Origin: a virus
IMG/VR virus record: IMGVR_UViG_3300050343_000015
Span: 1-47,317 of that record
Reading direction: 5' to 3' (one strand)
DNA length: 47,317 bases
The notes under the pieces are model-generated. The model saw only the letters and a program-made list of their open reading frames with translations, ran no database searches and was not told where the DNA came from. The translations under genes and the position numbers were made by a program. Shown in pieces: positions 17,522 through 25,946 of this stretch (its first letter is position 1; each line of letters begins with the position of its first letter).

Positions 17522-18499
17522 TTACGCTTCTTTAATTCCTACAGCTGCCTCGCCTCTTAGGACACCGTGTCCCATAGCGTACTTAGCAACCATTAGAGTA
17601 CCTTGTCTTCTTATATCATATTCGCTTTCAACAGCTAAATCCATAAGTTTTACAGTACCTACAGCAGAAGGATGAGATACCAAACATACGTAGTTTGATA
17701 AGTCAACAGCTTGAGGGTTTGAACCACCCGCAGTTGCTGAACCTGCATCCGGAGCCGCAGTTACGTTAGACGCTACAAAGTGTGCAGTAGGTACTAATTC
17801 AATACCTGCTACTTTAACAACTTTACCTTCCGCAATTGAACCTTGACCTGAGAAGTCAACGTTAGTTACGTTAGTACCGTTTGCTAATTTGTAGTACTCT
17901 TCTAATTTGATAAATGCTTTTCTACCTTCTTTTGGAACGTAGTTTGCATCTAATTGTTTAGCCGCATCAAACAAACTATCAATCATTGCGTTCGCTGCTG
18001 TTGAAGCAGTAGCTGAAGCAATACCTGTGTTTGTAAGTACAGTTCCTGCTGCATAACCGCTGTCGGCTACGTTTGCAGAAGCTTGTGCTGCTTGACCAAT
18101 TGTTTGTAAGATATGCTTATCTTTTTGGAAAGCTAACGCTCTACCAATTTCTGTAGAGTAAGCGCTTCTTACATCCCAATGGTTTTTTGCTTCCTCAATA
18201 TTTGATAAAAATACTGAAGATAAAAGAAGGTCATTAATTGTAATAACTTTCTCGTTGTGGTTTACATCTGAACCAGTTATTTCAGCACCTGCTGTATGGT
18301 ACGAAGCATCCACTCTACCCATTACTGGGAAAGTTGCAGATTTACCGTTAGAAATACTTCTAACCATTTCTGCACCTTGAGTTACTGAAGCTCTATCAAA
18401 AGAAGTAAGTACTTCTCCCGCAAAAACTTTCAGAAACAGAGCGTCTTCCGAACCACTTGCATTTACTCTTCCAACTGATACTGGACTTGCATTTGCCAT
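17522..18499 (-). CDS. Major capsid protein (T7 gp10-like)
   Basis: A 325-residue HK97-fold type capsid protein, similar in length to T7 gp10A (345). It begins MANASPVSVGRVNASGSEDA and has LFLKVFAGEVLTSFDRASVT, VTQGAEMVRSISNGKSATFP and a C-terminal GTLMVAKYAMGHGVLRGEAA, all common in marine podovirus capsids. A strong ribosome site (AAAGGAG) precedes the ATG. A candidate phage promoter sits about 130 bases upstream, giving the gene its own leader. Confidence 0.93.
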   Translation of the reverse strand: MANASPVSVGRVNASGSEDALFLKVFAGEVLTSFDRASVTQGAEMVRSISNGKSATFPVMGRVDASYHTAGAEITGSDVNHNEKVITINDLLLSSVFLSNIEEAKNHWDVRSAYSTEIGRALAFQKDKHILQTIGQAAQASANVADSGYAAGTVLTNTGIASATASTAANAMIDSLFDAAKQLDANYVPKEGRKAFIKLEEYYKLANGTNVTNVDFSGQGSIAEGKVVKVAGIELVPTAHFVASNVTAAPDAGSATAGGSNPQAVDLSNYVCLVSHPSAVGTVKLMDLAVESEYDIRRQGTLMVAKYAMGHGVLRGEAAVGIKEA

Positions 18500-18627
18500 A
18501 GTGTTCTCCTTTGTTATGACGTTTATTTATAAAAGCCTCTACATATGTTTCAGTTTCACATTCAAGATTGTCACCCGCAGGTGGTCAAGTTATTACACTT
18601 TATTAAATATGTGTTGGCAAGCTGCCC

Positions 18628-18645
18628 CCTAAAAAGGGTGCACAA
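18628..18645 (-). promoter_or_regulatory. Weak promoter-like motif before the capsid gene
   Basis: The minus strand reads TTGTGCACCCTTTTTAGG, matching the phage promoter motif at G-ACCC, the T-rich block and AG. It lies just after the DUF6321 gene and upstream of the capsid leader, where T7 has its strong phi10 promoter. The ACCC and GGG parts also allow a hairpin, so it could have a structural role instead. Confidence 0.4.
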
Positions 18646-18891
18646 CTATCTACACTTCCATTTACGTAATGCTAGAGCTTTTCTTGTAGGTTTACCATTA
18701 GGTTTTTTCATTGCACCTTTTACTCCGGACATACGAGCACAGAAACTAGCTCTACGCTTAGCCGCTTTAGAACCACGTTTAACTTTTCCTGTGACTGGAG
18801 CTTTTAAATTAGCACCAGTTTTTCTTTTAAAATATTTTCTTCCGGCAGCATTTAAACCGCCGGAAGGTGACTGATATTTTTTAGCCGGCAT
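18646..18891 (-). CDS. Small basic protein, DUF6321-like
   Basis: An 81-residue Lys/Arg-rich protein. It contains KYFKRKTGANLKAPV, then RRASFCARMSGVKGAMKKP, and ends RKALALRKWKC plus one residue. This pattern (SFCARM...ALRKWKC) is conserved in many marine phages and is known as a DUF6321-type domain. It is probably a nucleic-acid-binding or structural accessory protein. Its ATG overlaps the TAA of the 49-residue gene (TAATG), making it the third member of a coupled chain of tiny basic proteins before the capsid. Confidence 0.7.
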   Translation of the reverse strand: MPAKKYQSPSGGLNAAGRKYFKRKTGANLKAPVTGKVKRGSKAAKRRASFCARMSGVKGAMKKPNGKPTRKALALRKWKCR

Positions 18892-19040
18892 TACTTTTTC
18901 TTAGCTGTCTTTGCCGCTCTTTTAAATTGTTTTTTAGTAGGTGCACCTTTAGCTCCAACCTTACGCATTTTTTCACCAGAACCCGCAGCGATACGTTTAC
19001 GCTTCGCATGGATGTTGGCGTACAGTCCTCTTTTAGCCAT
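18891..19040 (-). CDS. 49-residue Lys-rich protein
   Basis: The ORF reads MAKRGLYANIHAKRKRI followed by AAGSGEKMRKVGAKGAPTKK and a Lys/Ala-rich end. Proteins starting with GLYANIHAKRKRIAAGSGEKM are widespread between scaffold and capsid genes of marine T7-like phages. Its start overlaps the stop of the 34-residue gene and its stop overlaps the start of the DUF6321 gene, both by TAATG. Very high positive charge suggests binding to nucleic acid or to acidic scaffold. The function is unknown. Confidence 0.7.
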   Translation of the reverse strand: MAKRGLYANIHAKRKRIAAGSGEKMRKVGAKGAPTKKQFKRAAKTAKKK

Positions 19041-19144
19041 TACTTCTTTTTAGCTTTCATAATTTTTTTCTGTAATGCAGCAGGTAGTTTTTTCTGTCCA
19101 CCTTTTAACATTTTTTTACCTTTAGCTTTTTTCTTTCCGTACAT
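19040..19144 (-). CDS. 34-residue extremely Lys-rich peptide
   Basis: An ORF starting MYGKKKAKGKKMLKGGQKK and ending KIMKAKKK; about 40% of residues are Lys. It overlaps the 77-residue gene at its 5' end and the 49-residue gene through TAATG. Its conserved setting among basic mini-proteins supports it being translated. The role is unknown. Confidence 0.55.
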   Translation of the reverse strand: MYGKKKAKGKKMLKGGQKKLPAALQKKIMKAKKK

Positions 19145-19355
19145 TGTTTTTTCCTTTTGTTACGTTTTTAGTTATTTCATCAATTTCTGATATGGCATGT
19201 TTTGCATGTACTAATTTATCAAACTGTGATTTTATAGTTTTCATAAAATTATCATGGTCTGCAACACCAACAGAATTTTTTAAAAATGTATCAATAACTG
19301 CTGTACTCTCCGCAACCTCTGCGTCATACAGCTTTTTTAATGCTATTAACCACAT
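19122..19355 (-). CDS. 77-residue helical protein after scaffold
   Basis: It starts MWLIALKKLYDAEVAESTAV, one base after the scaffold stop. It is predicted to be helical, with hydrophobic heptads and a very basic C-terminal tail (TKGKNNVRKEKS). No family is recognised. The position between scaffold and capsid suggests a head assembly accessory protein. Confidence 0.6.
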   Translation of the reverse strand: MWLIALKKLYDAEVAESTAVIDTFLKNSVGVADHDNFMKTIKSQFDKLVHAKHAISEIDEITKNVTKGKNNVRKEKS

Positions 19356-19356
19356 A

Positions 19357-20102
19357 TTATAAGTTACTGTTAGCTAATTTATTTTTAACTTCGTTTTGAT
19401 ATGCCATATCTTTAGCATATCTAGGGTCAGCCATAGCCTCTGTTACTTGAGCCCATGACAAGAAACCTTGTTCTTGACTTGGTTGTGCTTTACCTTCTAC
19501 AAGTTTAGGCTCAACACCATTAGCTCTTTCAAATTTAGCTTTTAAGTGCATTGACGACTGCTAACTTTGCAGTTTCACCATCTTTAGAATTAACGGCTGT
19601 ATTGTAAGCTGTTTTCTCACCTTCAGACATATTTCTGCCGCCCAATTAGACATCTCTGATAAGCATCATGCACCACCAACCATATCTTTAATTGATCTGC
19701 TTGTTGGTCAGCAATAGCTTTTTGACCTTCAATAAACTGGTTTACATAATCTTTAGGTATACCTGCTTTTTCTAAAGCTTCATAAGACTTTGTATCTAAC
19801 TCACCTTTTTCAGCATACTCTGCTTGTAAAGAAGAGTTTCCATATTTAAACCTGCACTCTCAACTGCTTTTTCAGCAATTTCTAAATCATTTTTAGGTTT
19901 CTGTTTTAGGAGCTGGGTCTACTTCTTTTTGTTTCTTGAGATTGTCACCAAGTTTCTTTTCTAACTCTGAATATGACTTTGCTAAATCTTCAACACTGTT
20001 GAATTTTTCAGGTAAGCCTTCAGGTTTACTTTGTGTAACATTCTCTTCTACTGGTTTTCGCTAGTAGTTTCTTCTTGTTTTATTTCTACTTGTATCTACC
20101 AT
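19357..20102 (-). pseudogene. Scaffold/capsid assembly protein (T7 gp9-like), frameshifted
   Basis: It starts at the ATG at 20102, ten bases after the portal stop. Readable pieces include KPEGLPEKFNSVEDLAKSY followed by SELEKKLGDN near the N-terminus and the C-terminal FLSWAQVTEAMADPRYAKDM followed by AYQNEVKNKL. Both ends are typical of gp9-type scaffold proteins, whose C-terminus contacts the capsid. At least three single-base breaks interrupt the frame between 19560 and 20060, in a stretch where the neighbouring portal is also broken, so sequencing error is the likely cause. Confidence 0.75.
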
Positions 20103-20112
20103 CTTGTTATCC

Positions 20113-21670
20113 TTATTGTGGTTTAGTTAGATTGTTTGCGACTTGTGGGATAGCTTTCTCTGCCATTTGAACCATCTGTTGATTTTGCATTTGCTCTTCT
20201 TGAGCCGCTTGTTCTTCTGCTAGTTGCTCTTGTGATTTTAATAAGACCATCTGTATCAATCCCTAAACCAATAGCGATACGTTTGATTAAATCATCAGGG
20301 TTTAACGCCTGAACAACTTGCGGATTTATCTGTGCTAAGTTTCCTATCTCTGCAACAAATTCTCTTAATTTTTGTAAATCATTTCCTCTACCTAATGCTT
20401 CAATACCAGTAATAATAGTTGGTTGAACTGTACCTTTAGGTAGTTTTGGTATTTCATTTGCTTGTTCCATTCTTTTCATTAGTATAGAAACTAATGGTAG
20501 TTGGAACTCTTGTGATAGTAATGAATAAATACCACCCATAGCAGTCTCTAATTGTTCTGCCATGTATCTAATTTCTTGTGCAGTTACTCTTTCTGCATCT
20601 CTTTGTATTGCTGTGTGTAGTAAGAATGCGTAAGACATTCTTTCTTCTAGTTTAGCAATACTTCTTTCTACTACTTGTAAATCATATTGTTTTTGTGCTT
20701 GTAGTACAGCTACATCATCACCAGTACCAGTAATGATGTCACCATTTCTAGTATAGCTAAATCTTTTTTTCTAGTAACAGAGTTAGGTCTAACCATAAAT
20801 ACTATTTTAGATGATGCCGCCGCACTTTCTACAAGTGCTTGTGATAATCCTTCTAATGATTTTAAATCACCTAAAAATTCTTCTACATATCCTCTGCCGT
20901 AATCTTCATTATCTACTCTAACCATTCTTAATGCTTGGTAAGGCATTCTTTCTTTTTTAAATGTACCAACACTTTCAGGTATTTTAATTCCGTTTACTTC
21001 TTGGCAAACATAAAACTCTTTGTCATTTAATTTGTAAATATGTGTGTATAATTCTATGTCTTCATCTGACTTATAATCTGGGTCAGAAATAACTTGTGCA
21101 GATACTTTCTTTACCTAAAGATAAAATACTAGCTTTTTCACAAATAACTATTTCTAATACATTACCTGAAGCATCTCTTCTAACTACATATTTGTTAAAG
21201 GAAATACTCTCATGCTACCTTTTTTAGGTAATAAGTTAATACATTACCACCTACAATAAGATGTTTTAATGCTTCAAACACACTAACTCTTAATGCAAGT
21301 TGTTCAATTTTACTTGATACTTCTTTTTCTATAACAGACAAAGATTTCTCTATGTCAGACTTCATATCTTTATTTTCTTCTAATTCTTTTTTAGCGTCAC
21401 CTGTAATTGATAATCTAAAAAATGGGGAGTTTGGGGGAAGCAATAATAAAAGAAGTTTACTTGCTAGATTGTTGACACCTCTTGCACCAACTGATTGAAA
21501 TGGATTGTATAAATCACTTGAAGATGTAAAGCCGTCAGGTTTAATAAGTGAAGGAATAGTTAATTCACTACACTCTTCAGCTCTATCTAAATAGTGTTCT
21601 CTGTCTTGTTGTAGTTTAAGATATCGTTCTTTAGCTGTATGAGCTTTCTGTAAACTACCTAATATTCCAT
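20113..21670 (-). pseudogene. Portal (head-tail connector, T7 gp8-like), frameshifted
   Basis: The pieces in order are GILGSLQKAHTAKERYLKLQ, then SVGARGVNNLASKLLLLLLP with PNSPFFRLSI, then LIVGGNVLTY, then ALRMVRVDNEDYGRGYVEEF and LGDLKSLEGL, then VTAQEIRYMAEQLETAMGG and finally the Gln-rich tail SQEQLAEEQAAQEEQ ending LTKPQ. All are standard for the T7-type portal (about 510 residues), the dodecamer through which DNA is packaged. At least five single-base shifts break the frame. The true stop is TAA at 20113 in the Gln-rich frame. Confidence 0.85.
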
Positions 21671-21674
21671 CTAT

Positions 21675-21882
21675 TTAGACGGATGTAGTAGCTATGTTTA
21701 AACCAGAAGAAGTATTTAAAGCAGTAGTACCTGACTTTTTTCTTTTTCTTCACGTCTAAATCCTGTTCATTTGCTGTTACCAACTCTGGTGCAGTTTGTT
21801 CACCCACAGTTTGTGAAGTGTTAACTGGTGTTGGAGCAGGTTGCACAGGAGCAGGTGGTGCTTTTGGCTTTGACATGCACAT
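21675..21882 (-). pseudogene. Small Pro-rich/poly-Lys protein upstream of portal, one frameshift
   Basis: A Pro/Ala-rich N-terminus (MSKPKAPPAPVQPAPTPVN), then DLDVKKKKK and, after a one-base shift in the A-rich run, SGTTALNTSSGLNIATTSV ending at TAA 21675. Short proteins of this form directly precede the portal gene in many marine podoviruses. The break falls in a homopolymer and is probably a read error. The function is unknown; a head-associated role is suggested by position. Confidence 0.65.
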
Positions 21883-21893
21883 ATTATTTATCC

Positions 21894-22067
21894 CTATCTT
21901 TTAAGTGTGTTAATAAAATTTACAACGTCCCTTTGACCTGCTTTAAAATAAATAGTTTTAGTATCATCTTTTAAATCAGGTGATTTTTCAGGGTAAACTT
22001 TGTTCAATAACTTTATTAAGTCATCTACTTTTTTAGGTAGAACTAAATCTTCCATTACGTTTTTCAT
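21894..22067 (-). CDS. 57-residue hypothetical protein
   Basis: The ORF starts MKNVMEDLVLPKKVDDLIKL and ends GQRDVVNFINTLKR. It lies between NrdB and the portal-side small gene, in frame from ATG to TAG without breaks. It is acidic/basic mixed and likely helical. No family is recognised. It marks the border between DNA metabolism and virion genes. Confidence 0.6.
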   Translation of the reverse strand: MKNVMEDLVLPKKVDDLIKLLNKVYPEKSPDLKDDTKTIYFKAGQRDVVNFINTLKR

Positions 22068-22081
22068 CTAAAAGTGTAAGG

Positions 22082-23032
22082 TTAGTCCCAAAGATTACCT
22101 GTGACAGTACCTTTGTTGTATTCTGTGGCTCTATTCTCAAAGAAATTAGCATGTTCTACGCCATTTAATACCCAATCTAACCACGCTAATGGGTTCTCTT
22201 TAACACCATAATTAGGTTTTAAAGATAGTTGAAGTAGTCTTCTATCTGCTATGTATCTAATATACTCTTTAACTTCTTCAGCTTTTAATCCTCTGATACC
22301 ACCCATAGAAAAGCTAAATCAATAAACTTATCTTCAAGGTCAACCATGTCTCTAGCTGTTTGATAGATACTTGCTTTAAATTTTTCTGTCCAAATATTTG
22401 GGTTTTCTTTTATGATTTGATGAAACAATTTAATCATGCTTTCAACATGGTGTGTCTCATCTCTGATAGACCAAGTTACTATCTGACACATACCCTTCAT
22501 ACTTCCATATCTTTGGAAGTTAAGAAGCATAACAAATGATGCAAACAACTGTAAGCCTTCACCAAATGCAGAGAAACAAGCTATCTCTCTAGCCAGTCCT
22601 TCAAGTCCTTTACCTTTAGATGTAAATAAATACTCATGTTTATCAGACATCTCTTTGTATTCTTGGAATGCTTTGTATTCTTTATCAGGTAATCCAATAG
22701 TATCATTTAATAAAGAATAACTATGTGCATGGTTTGCTTCACTAGAAGCTATTGCAGATAACATCATTCTTATTTCAGGTGATTTAAACTGTGGAATATA
22801 TTTATCTAAATAGGCTTGTGCTATATCGACATCTCCTTGTGTAAAGAATTTTAATATTTGTCCTATTAAATTTTTTTCTTCTACTGTTAATCTTTCATTC
22901 CAGTCTCTTACATCTTCGTGCAATGGTACTTCACTTGGTAGCCAGTGCATTTTCTGTTGCATGTCGTATGATTGAAATGCCCATTCGTAATCAAATGGTT
23001 TGTAGTATGCTCTCGTTCTTAAATAAACTCAT
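22082..23032 (-). pseudogene. nrdB: Class I ribonucleotide reductase small subunit (NrdB), two frameshifts
   Basis: It supplies the radical-generating subunit that converts ribonucleotides to deoxyribonucleotides together with NrdA. Metal-ligand motifs are visible: SSEANHAHSYS (E..H) and DETHHVES (E..H), plus LTVEEKNLIGQILKFFTQGD. The natural start is the ATG at 23032 (MSLFK, then TRAYYKPFDYEWAFQSYDMQ after a one-base shift near 23016). A second shift near 22295 separates SMGGIRGLKAEEVKEYI. The total is about 315 residues, normal for phage NrdB. The start overlaps the stop of the 52-residue membrane protein. Confidence 0.88.
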
Positions 23033-23187
23033 CTTAATAACTCTACTCCCTCTATTATAATAATTATTAATAATTCCACTGCTAAGATTGTGTGATACAC
23101 AGTCCATAACACTGATTGTTTTTGTTTTCTTTTACGTCTCTTCTTTCGTGGTTTATCAAAACCTTCAAAAATACTGTTATCTGTCAT
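23029..23187 (-). CDS. 52-residue basic protein with C-terminal membrane helix
   Basis: An ORF starting MTDNSIFEGFDKPRKKRRKR, followed by a hydrophobic helix including TILAVELLIIIII. Its stop (TGA) overlaps the NrdB ATG. It resembles the neighbouring 52-residue ORF at its N-terminus (MTD-S-F followed by a Lys/Arg cluster), so the two could be diverged duplicates. A small membrane-anchored basic peptide between NrdA and NrdB is unusual; its role is unknown. Confidence 0.55.
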   Translation of the reverse strand: MTDNSIFEGFDKPRKKRRKRKQKQSVLWTVYHTILAVELLIIIIIEGVELLR

Positions 23188-23339
23188 TCTTGTAACCTAG
23201 TCCCTTCTTTCTATCTCCGTATAATTTTTGCCATGACCAAGATAGTGTGATAATGCTGATTGAATAATCTTTCTTTTTTAGTTTTCTCTTTTTCTTTTTT
23301 AATGGATTATCTAATATCAAATAAACTACTGTCTGTCAT
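23177..23339 (-). pseudogene. Small basic protein after NrdA, one frameshift
   Basis: It starts MTDSSLFDI at an ATG overlapping the NrdA stop (TAATG) and, after a one-base shift, continues NPLKKKKRKLKKKDYSISII to KGLGYKNDR. The N-terminus mirrors the next ORF (MTDNSIF). The shift is probably a read error, since breaks are common in this part of the window. The function is unknown; the spacing indicates co-translation with NrdA. Confidence 0.45.
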
Positions 23340-25088
23340 TATTCACACGCTAAACAATCTGCTTCTGGTATGATTGTTCTTTCTACTTTTTTTGATACTA
23401 ACTCTGCACGTTTAATTGCTTCACTTCTACAATAGTACAAAGTTTTAATTTTTCTTTTCCAAGCTAACATGTGTATGTCATGTAACTCTTTAATGTTTAC
23501 ATCAGCAGGTACAAATACATTTACTGATTGTCCTTGACATACATACTGTTGTCTGTCTGCCGCATGTTCTATTACCCATTGCTGATTAATTTCTATAGAT
23601 GTTTTAAATGTATCTTTTTCATAATCAGATAGTTCATCTAAATGTAATACTGAACCTCTGTGTGCTACAATAGATTGCCACACTGCGTCAGTGTTCATAC
23701 CTTTTTTCTCTAGTAACTTTTCTAAGTATTTATTCTTAACTAGAAAAGAACCTGACATTGTTTTTTGCACATAAGCGTTAGCTCTGTATGGTTCTATTGA
23801 TGGTGATGTAGTACCACAAATAATAGATGATGATGCGTTAGGTGCTATAGCTAACAAGTGTGCATTACGCATACCTGTGCCTTCCATATCAGGTGCTTCA
23901 CCTCTTTTAATTGCTAGTCTTTGACTTTCTTCTACAGCTTCTTGTTTAATCTTTTTAAATATTTTTATGTTAAGAGCTTTAGCAAGTGCACTTTCAAAAG
24001 GTATACCTTTAGATTGTAAGTATGCGTGAAAACCCATAGCACCTAAACCAATACTTCTTTCACTAGCCGCACTAAACTTTGCTCTAAACACACTCTCTGG
24101 TGCATTCTCTATAAAATAAGACAAAGCATTATCTAAAAACCTAACTAAGTCTGGTACAAACAATGGGTTATTTTTCCACTCTTCATACTTTTCTAAATTA
24201 ACTGAAGACAAACAACACACTGCTGTTCTATTTTCATTAGTAGGTAATGTAATCTCTGTACATAAATTAGAATGATGTACTTTTAATCCTAGTTTCTTTT
24301 GTGTTTCAGGCAATGCGTCATTGATAGTATCTATAAATGAAACATAAGGCTCACCAGTAGCAACTCTTGTCTCTAATATTTTTGCCACAACTCTCTAGCT
24401 GATACAGTTCGTATTACTTTTTTTGTATGAGGGTCAATTAAATTCCAACTGTCATCATAGGTAGGTTCAGCAATGCACTTTTCTATTAACTGCATAAACT
24501 CATCAGATATATTTATTGCATGATGTAGGTTAAGACATTTTCTATGTATGTCTCCACCACTAGGCTTACGCATTTCTAAAAATTCTATTATCTCTGGGTG
24601 TGACATATCCATGTATGCCGCATAACTACCACGCCTTGTTTTACCTTGTGAGAATGCAAGTATCTCACTGTCTACTACGTGAAGAAAAGGTATTGAACCA
24701 GACGATTGTGAACCACCTGATGTACTAACACCATCACTTCTTACATGTCCCCAGTAACCACCGATACCACCACCAATAGATGCAACCAAGCATTCTCTGT
24801 GTAGTGTCCTGTTAATCCTTCTCTACTATCACCAACATAATTTAAGAAACAAGAGATAGGCATACCTCTGTTAGTACCACCATTAGATAAAATAGGTGTG
24901 GAGTACATGAACCAAAGTTTACTAGCGTAGTTATAAATTCTTTCTGCCATCTCATCATTATCTGAAAATGCTTTTGCCGCTCTCATAAATCCATCTTGCG
25001 GTGATGTTTCTTCTGGTAATAAATACCTATCTTTTAAAGTTGTCTTACCGAAGTCAGTAAGTAACTCATCTCTTTCGTAATCAATCAT
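23339..25088 (-). pseudogene. nrdA: Class I ribonucleotide reductase large subunit (NrdA), two frameshifts
   Basis: The catalytic subunit that reduces ribonucleotides, in three pieces (25088-24741, 24789-24373, 24388-23339). Key features are SNGGTNRGMPISCFLN with the first redox cysteine, SNLCTEI (active-site Cys/Glu), CCLSSVNL, the radical-transfer pair in TLYYCRSEA, and the C-terminal CLACE cysteine pair that receives electrons from a thioredoxin-type reductant. There is no N-terminal ATP cone, so allosteric activity control is probably lost, as in other phage enzymes. The length is about 580 residues. The clean boundaries of the breaks suggest sequencing error. Confidence 0.88.
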
Positions 25089-25304
25089 CTTTTGTTTCTG
25101 TTACTGTTGGTTGTGCTTCTTTCTCAATAATAAAATCTATGTATTGTTTAGCTTTCTTTAAATCTTGTATGCCACCTTTAAATCTCCAACGAGAAATATA
25201 CTTAACAACATTACCCTCACAGTAAGACATTTCATTTTTATGATGTAATCTATAGGTTCAATACCACCTTGATTGTAGTGCATTGGTTTTTTTATATCGT
25301 CCAT
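25081..25304 (-). pseudogene. DUF3310 protein, one frameshift
   Basis: Starting at 25304, MDDIKKPMHYNQGGIEPIDY leads into a one-base deletion in an A run near 25235. After that NEMSYCEGNVVKYISRWRFK and GGIQDLKKAKQYIDFIIEKE match the DUF3310 family, found next to nucleotide metabolism genes in many phages. The start overlaps the exonuclease stop and the stop overlaps the NrdA start. The family's function is not settled. Confidence 0.75.
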
Positions 25305-25914
25305 AGTTTTACCTTCCCTGTTTTCTTATTGTATTCTCCATGTCTTAAAATGTGTGCGACCCTAGCTTGTTGTAGAGCTTCTTTTTGTGTGTAACCTTTT
25401 TCTTTGTAGATACCTTTGACTATCTTCCATAGGTCAGGCAGTGTGCAGTTAGTATATTTAAGAAGTAACTTCTCTGCTGTCTTAATACCTACACCTTCAA
25501 TACCATCATAGCCGTCTGTCTTGTCACCCATGATTGTCTGTATCATAAAGTTATAATTAGCTATCTTTCTGGTATCTGTTCTACAGTCATACCATCTTGT
25601 GAAAGATTGCATGGTATAGTTCGCATGTCTTTATCAATACTAACTAATATTCTTTCTTCATCTAACGTAGGTTCAGTTGCCATAATACCCATGACATCAT
25701 CTGCTTCTAAGTTAGCCCACATGACACCATTATGTTTTTCCATAATGTGTTCACGCATTGCATTTAAAACTATTGGCTTACGCTTTTCTTTTCTATTGCT
25801 TTTGTATGTAGGAAGAACATCTTTTCTAAAATTATTCTTATCTGTAAGTGCTATAACATAATCATCTGCTGATAACCCAGAACCTAAGTCATCTATCACT
25901 GCATCTATGTCCAA
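25292..25914 (-). pseudogene. 5'-3' exonuclease (T7 gp6-like), frameshifted, start uncertain
   Basis: A FEN-type exonuclease that in T7 removes RNA primers and degrades host DNA. The N-terminal piece holds IALTDKNNFRKDVLPTYKSN, NLEADDVMGIMA and SIDKDM. The second piece holds IMGDKTDGYDGIEGVGIKTA with the helix-hairpin-helix GVGIKTAEKLL. A single shift near 25600 splits them. At 25914 the only start is TTG. A GTG at 25960, overlapping the polymerase end, would give KHTKAQPHFDKDLKFG and join after one more shift, so the true start may lie there. The gene is about 210-220 residues, shorter than T7 gp6. Confidence 0.82.
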
Positions 25915-25946
25915 ACTTTAAATCTTTATCAAAGTGAGGTTGTGCT

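Noticed and set aside
18572-18583. Small CACC/GGTG hairpin in the capsid leader
   Set aside because: A 4-bp stem is too weak to call as a terminator or riboswitch, and no conserved aptamer pattern is visible.
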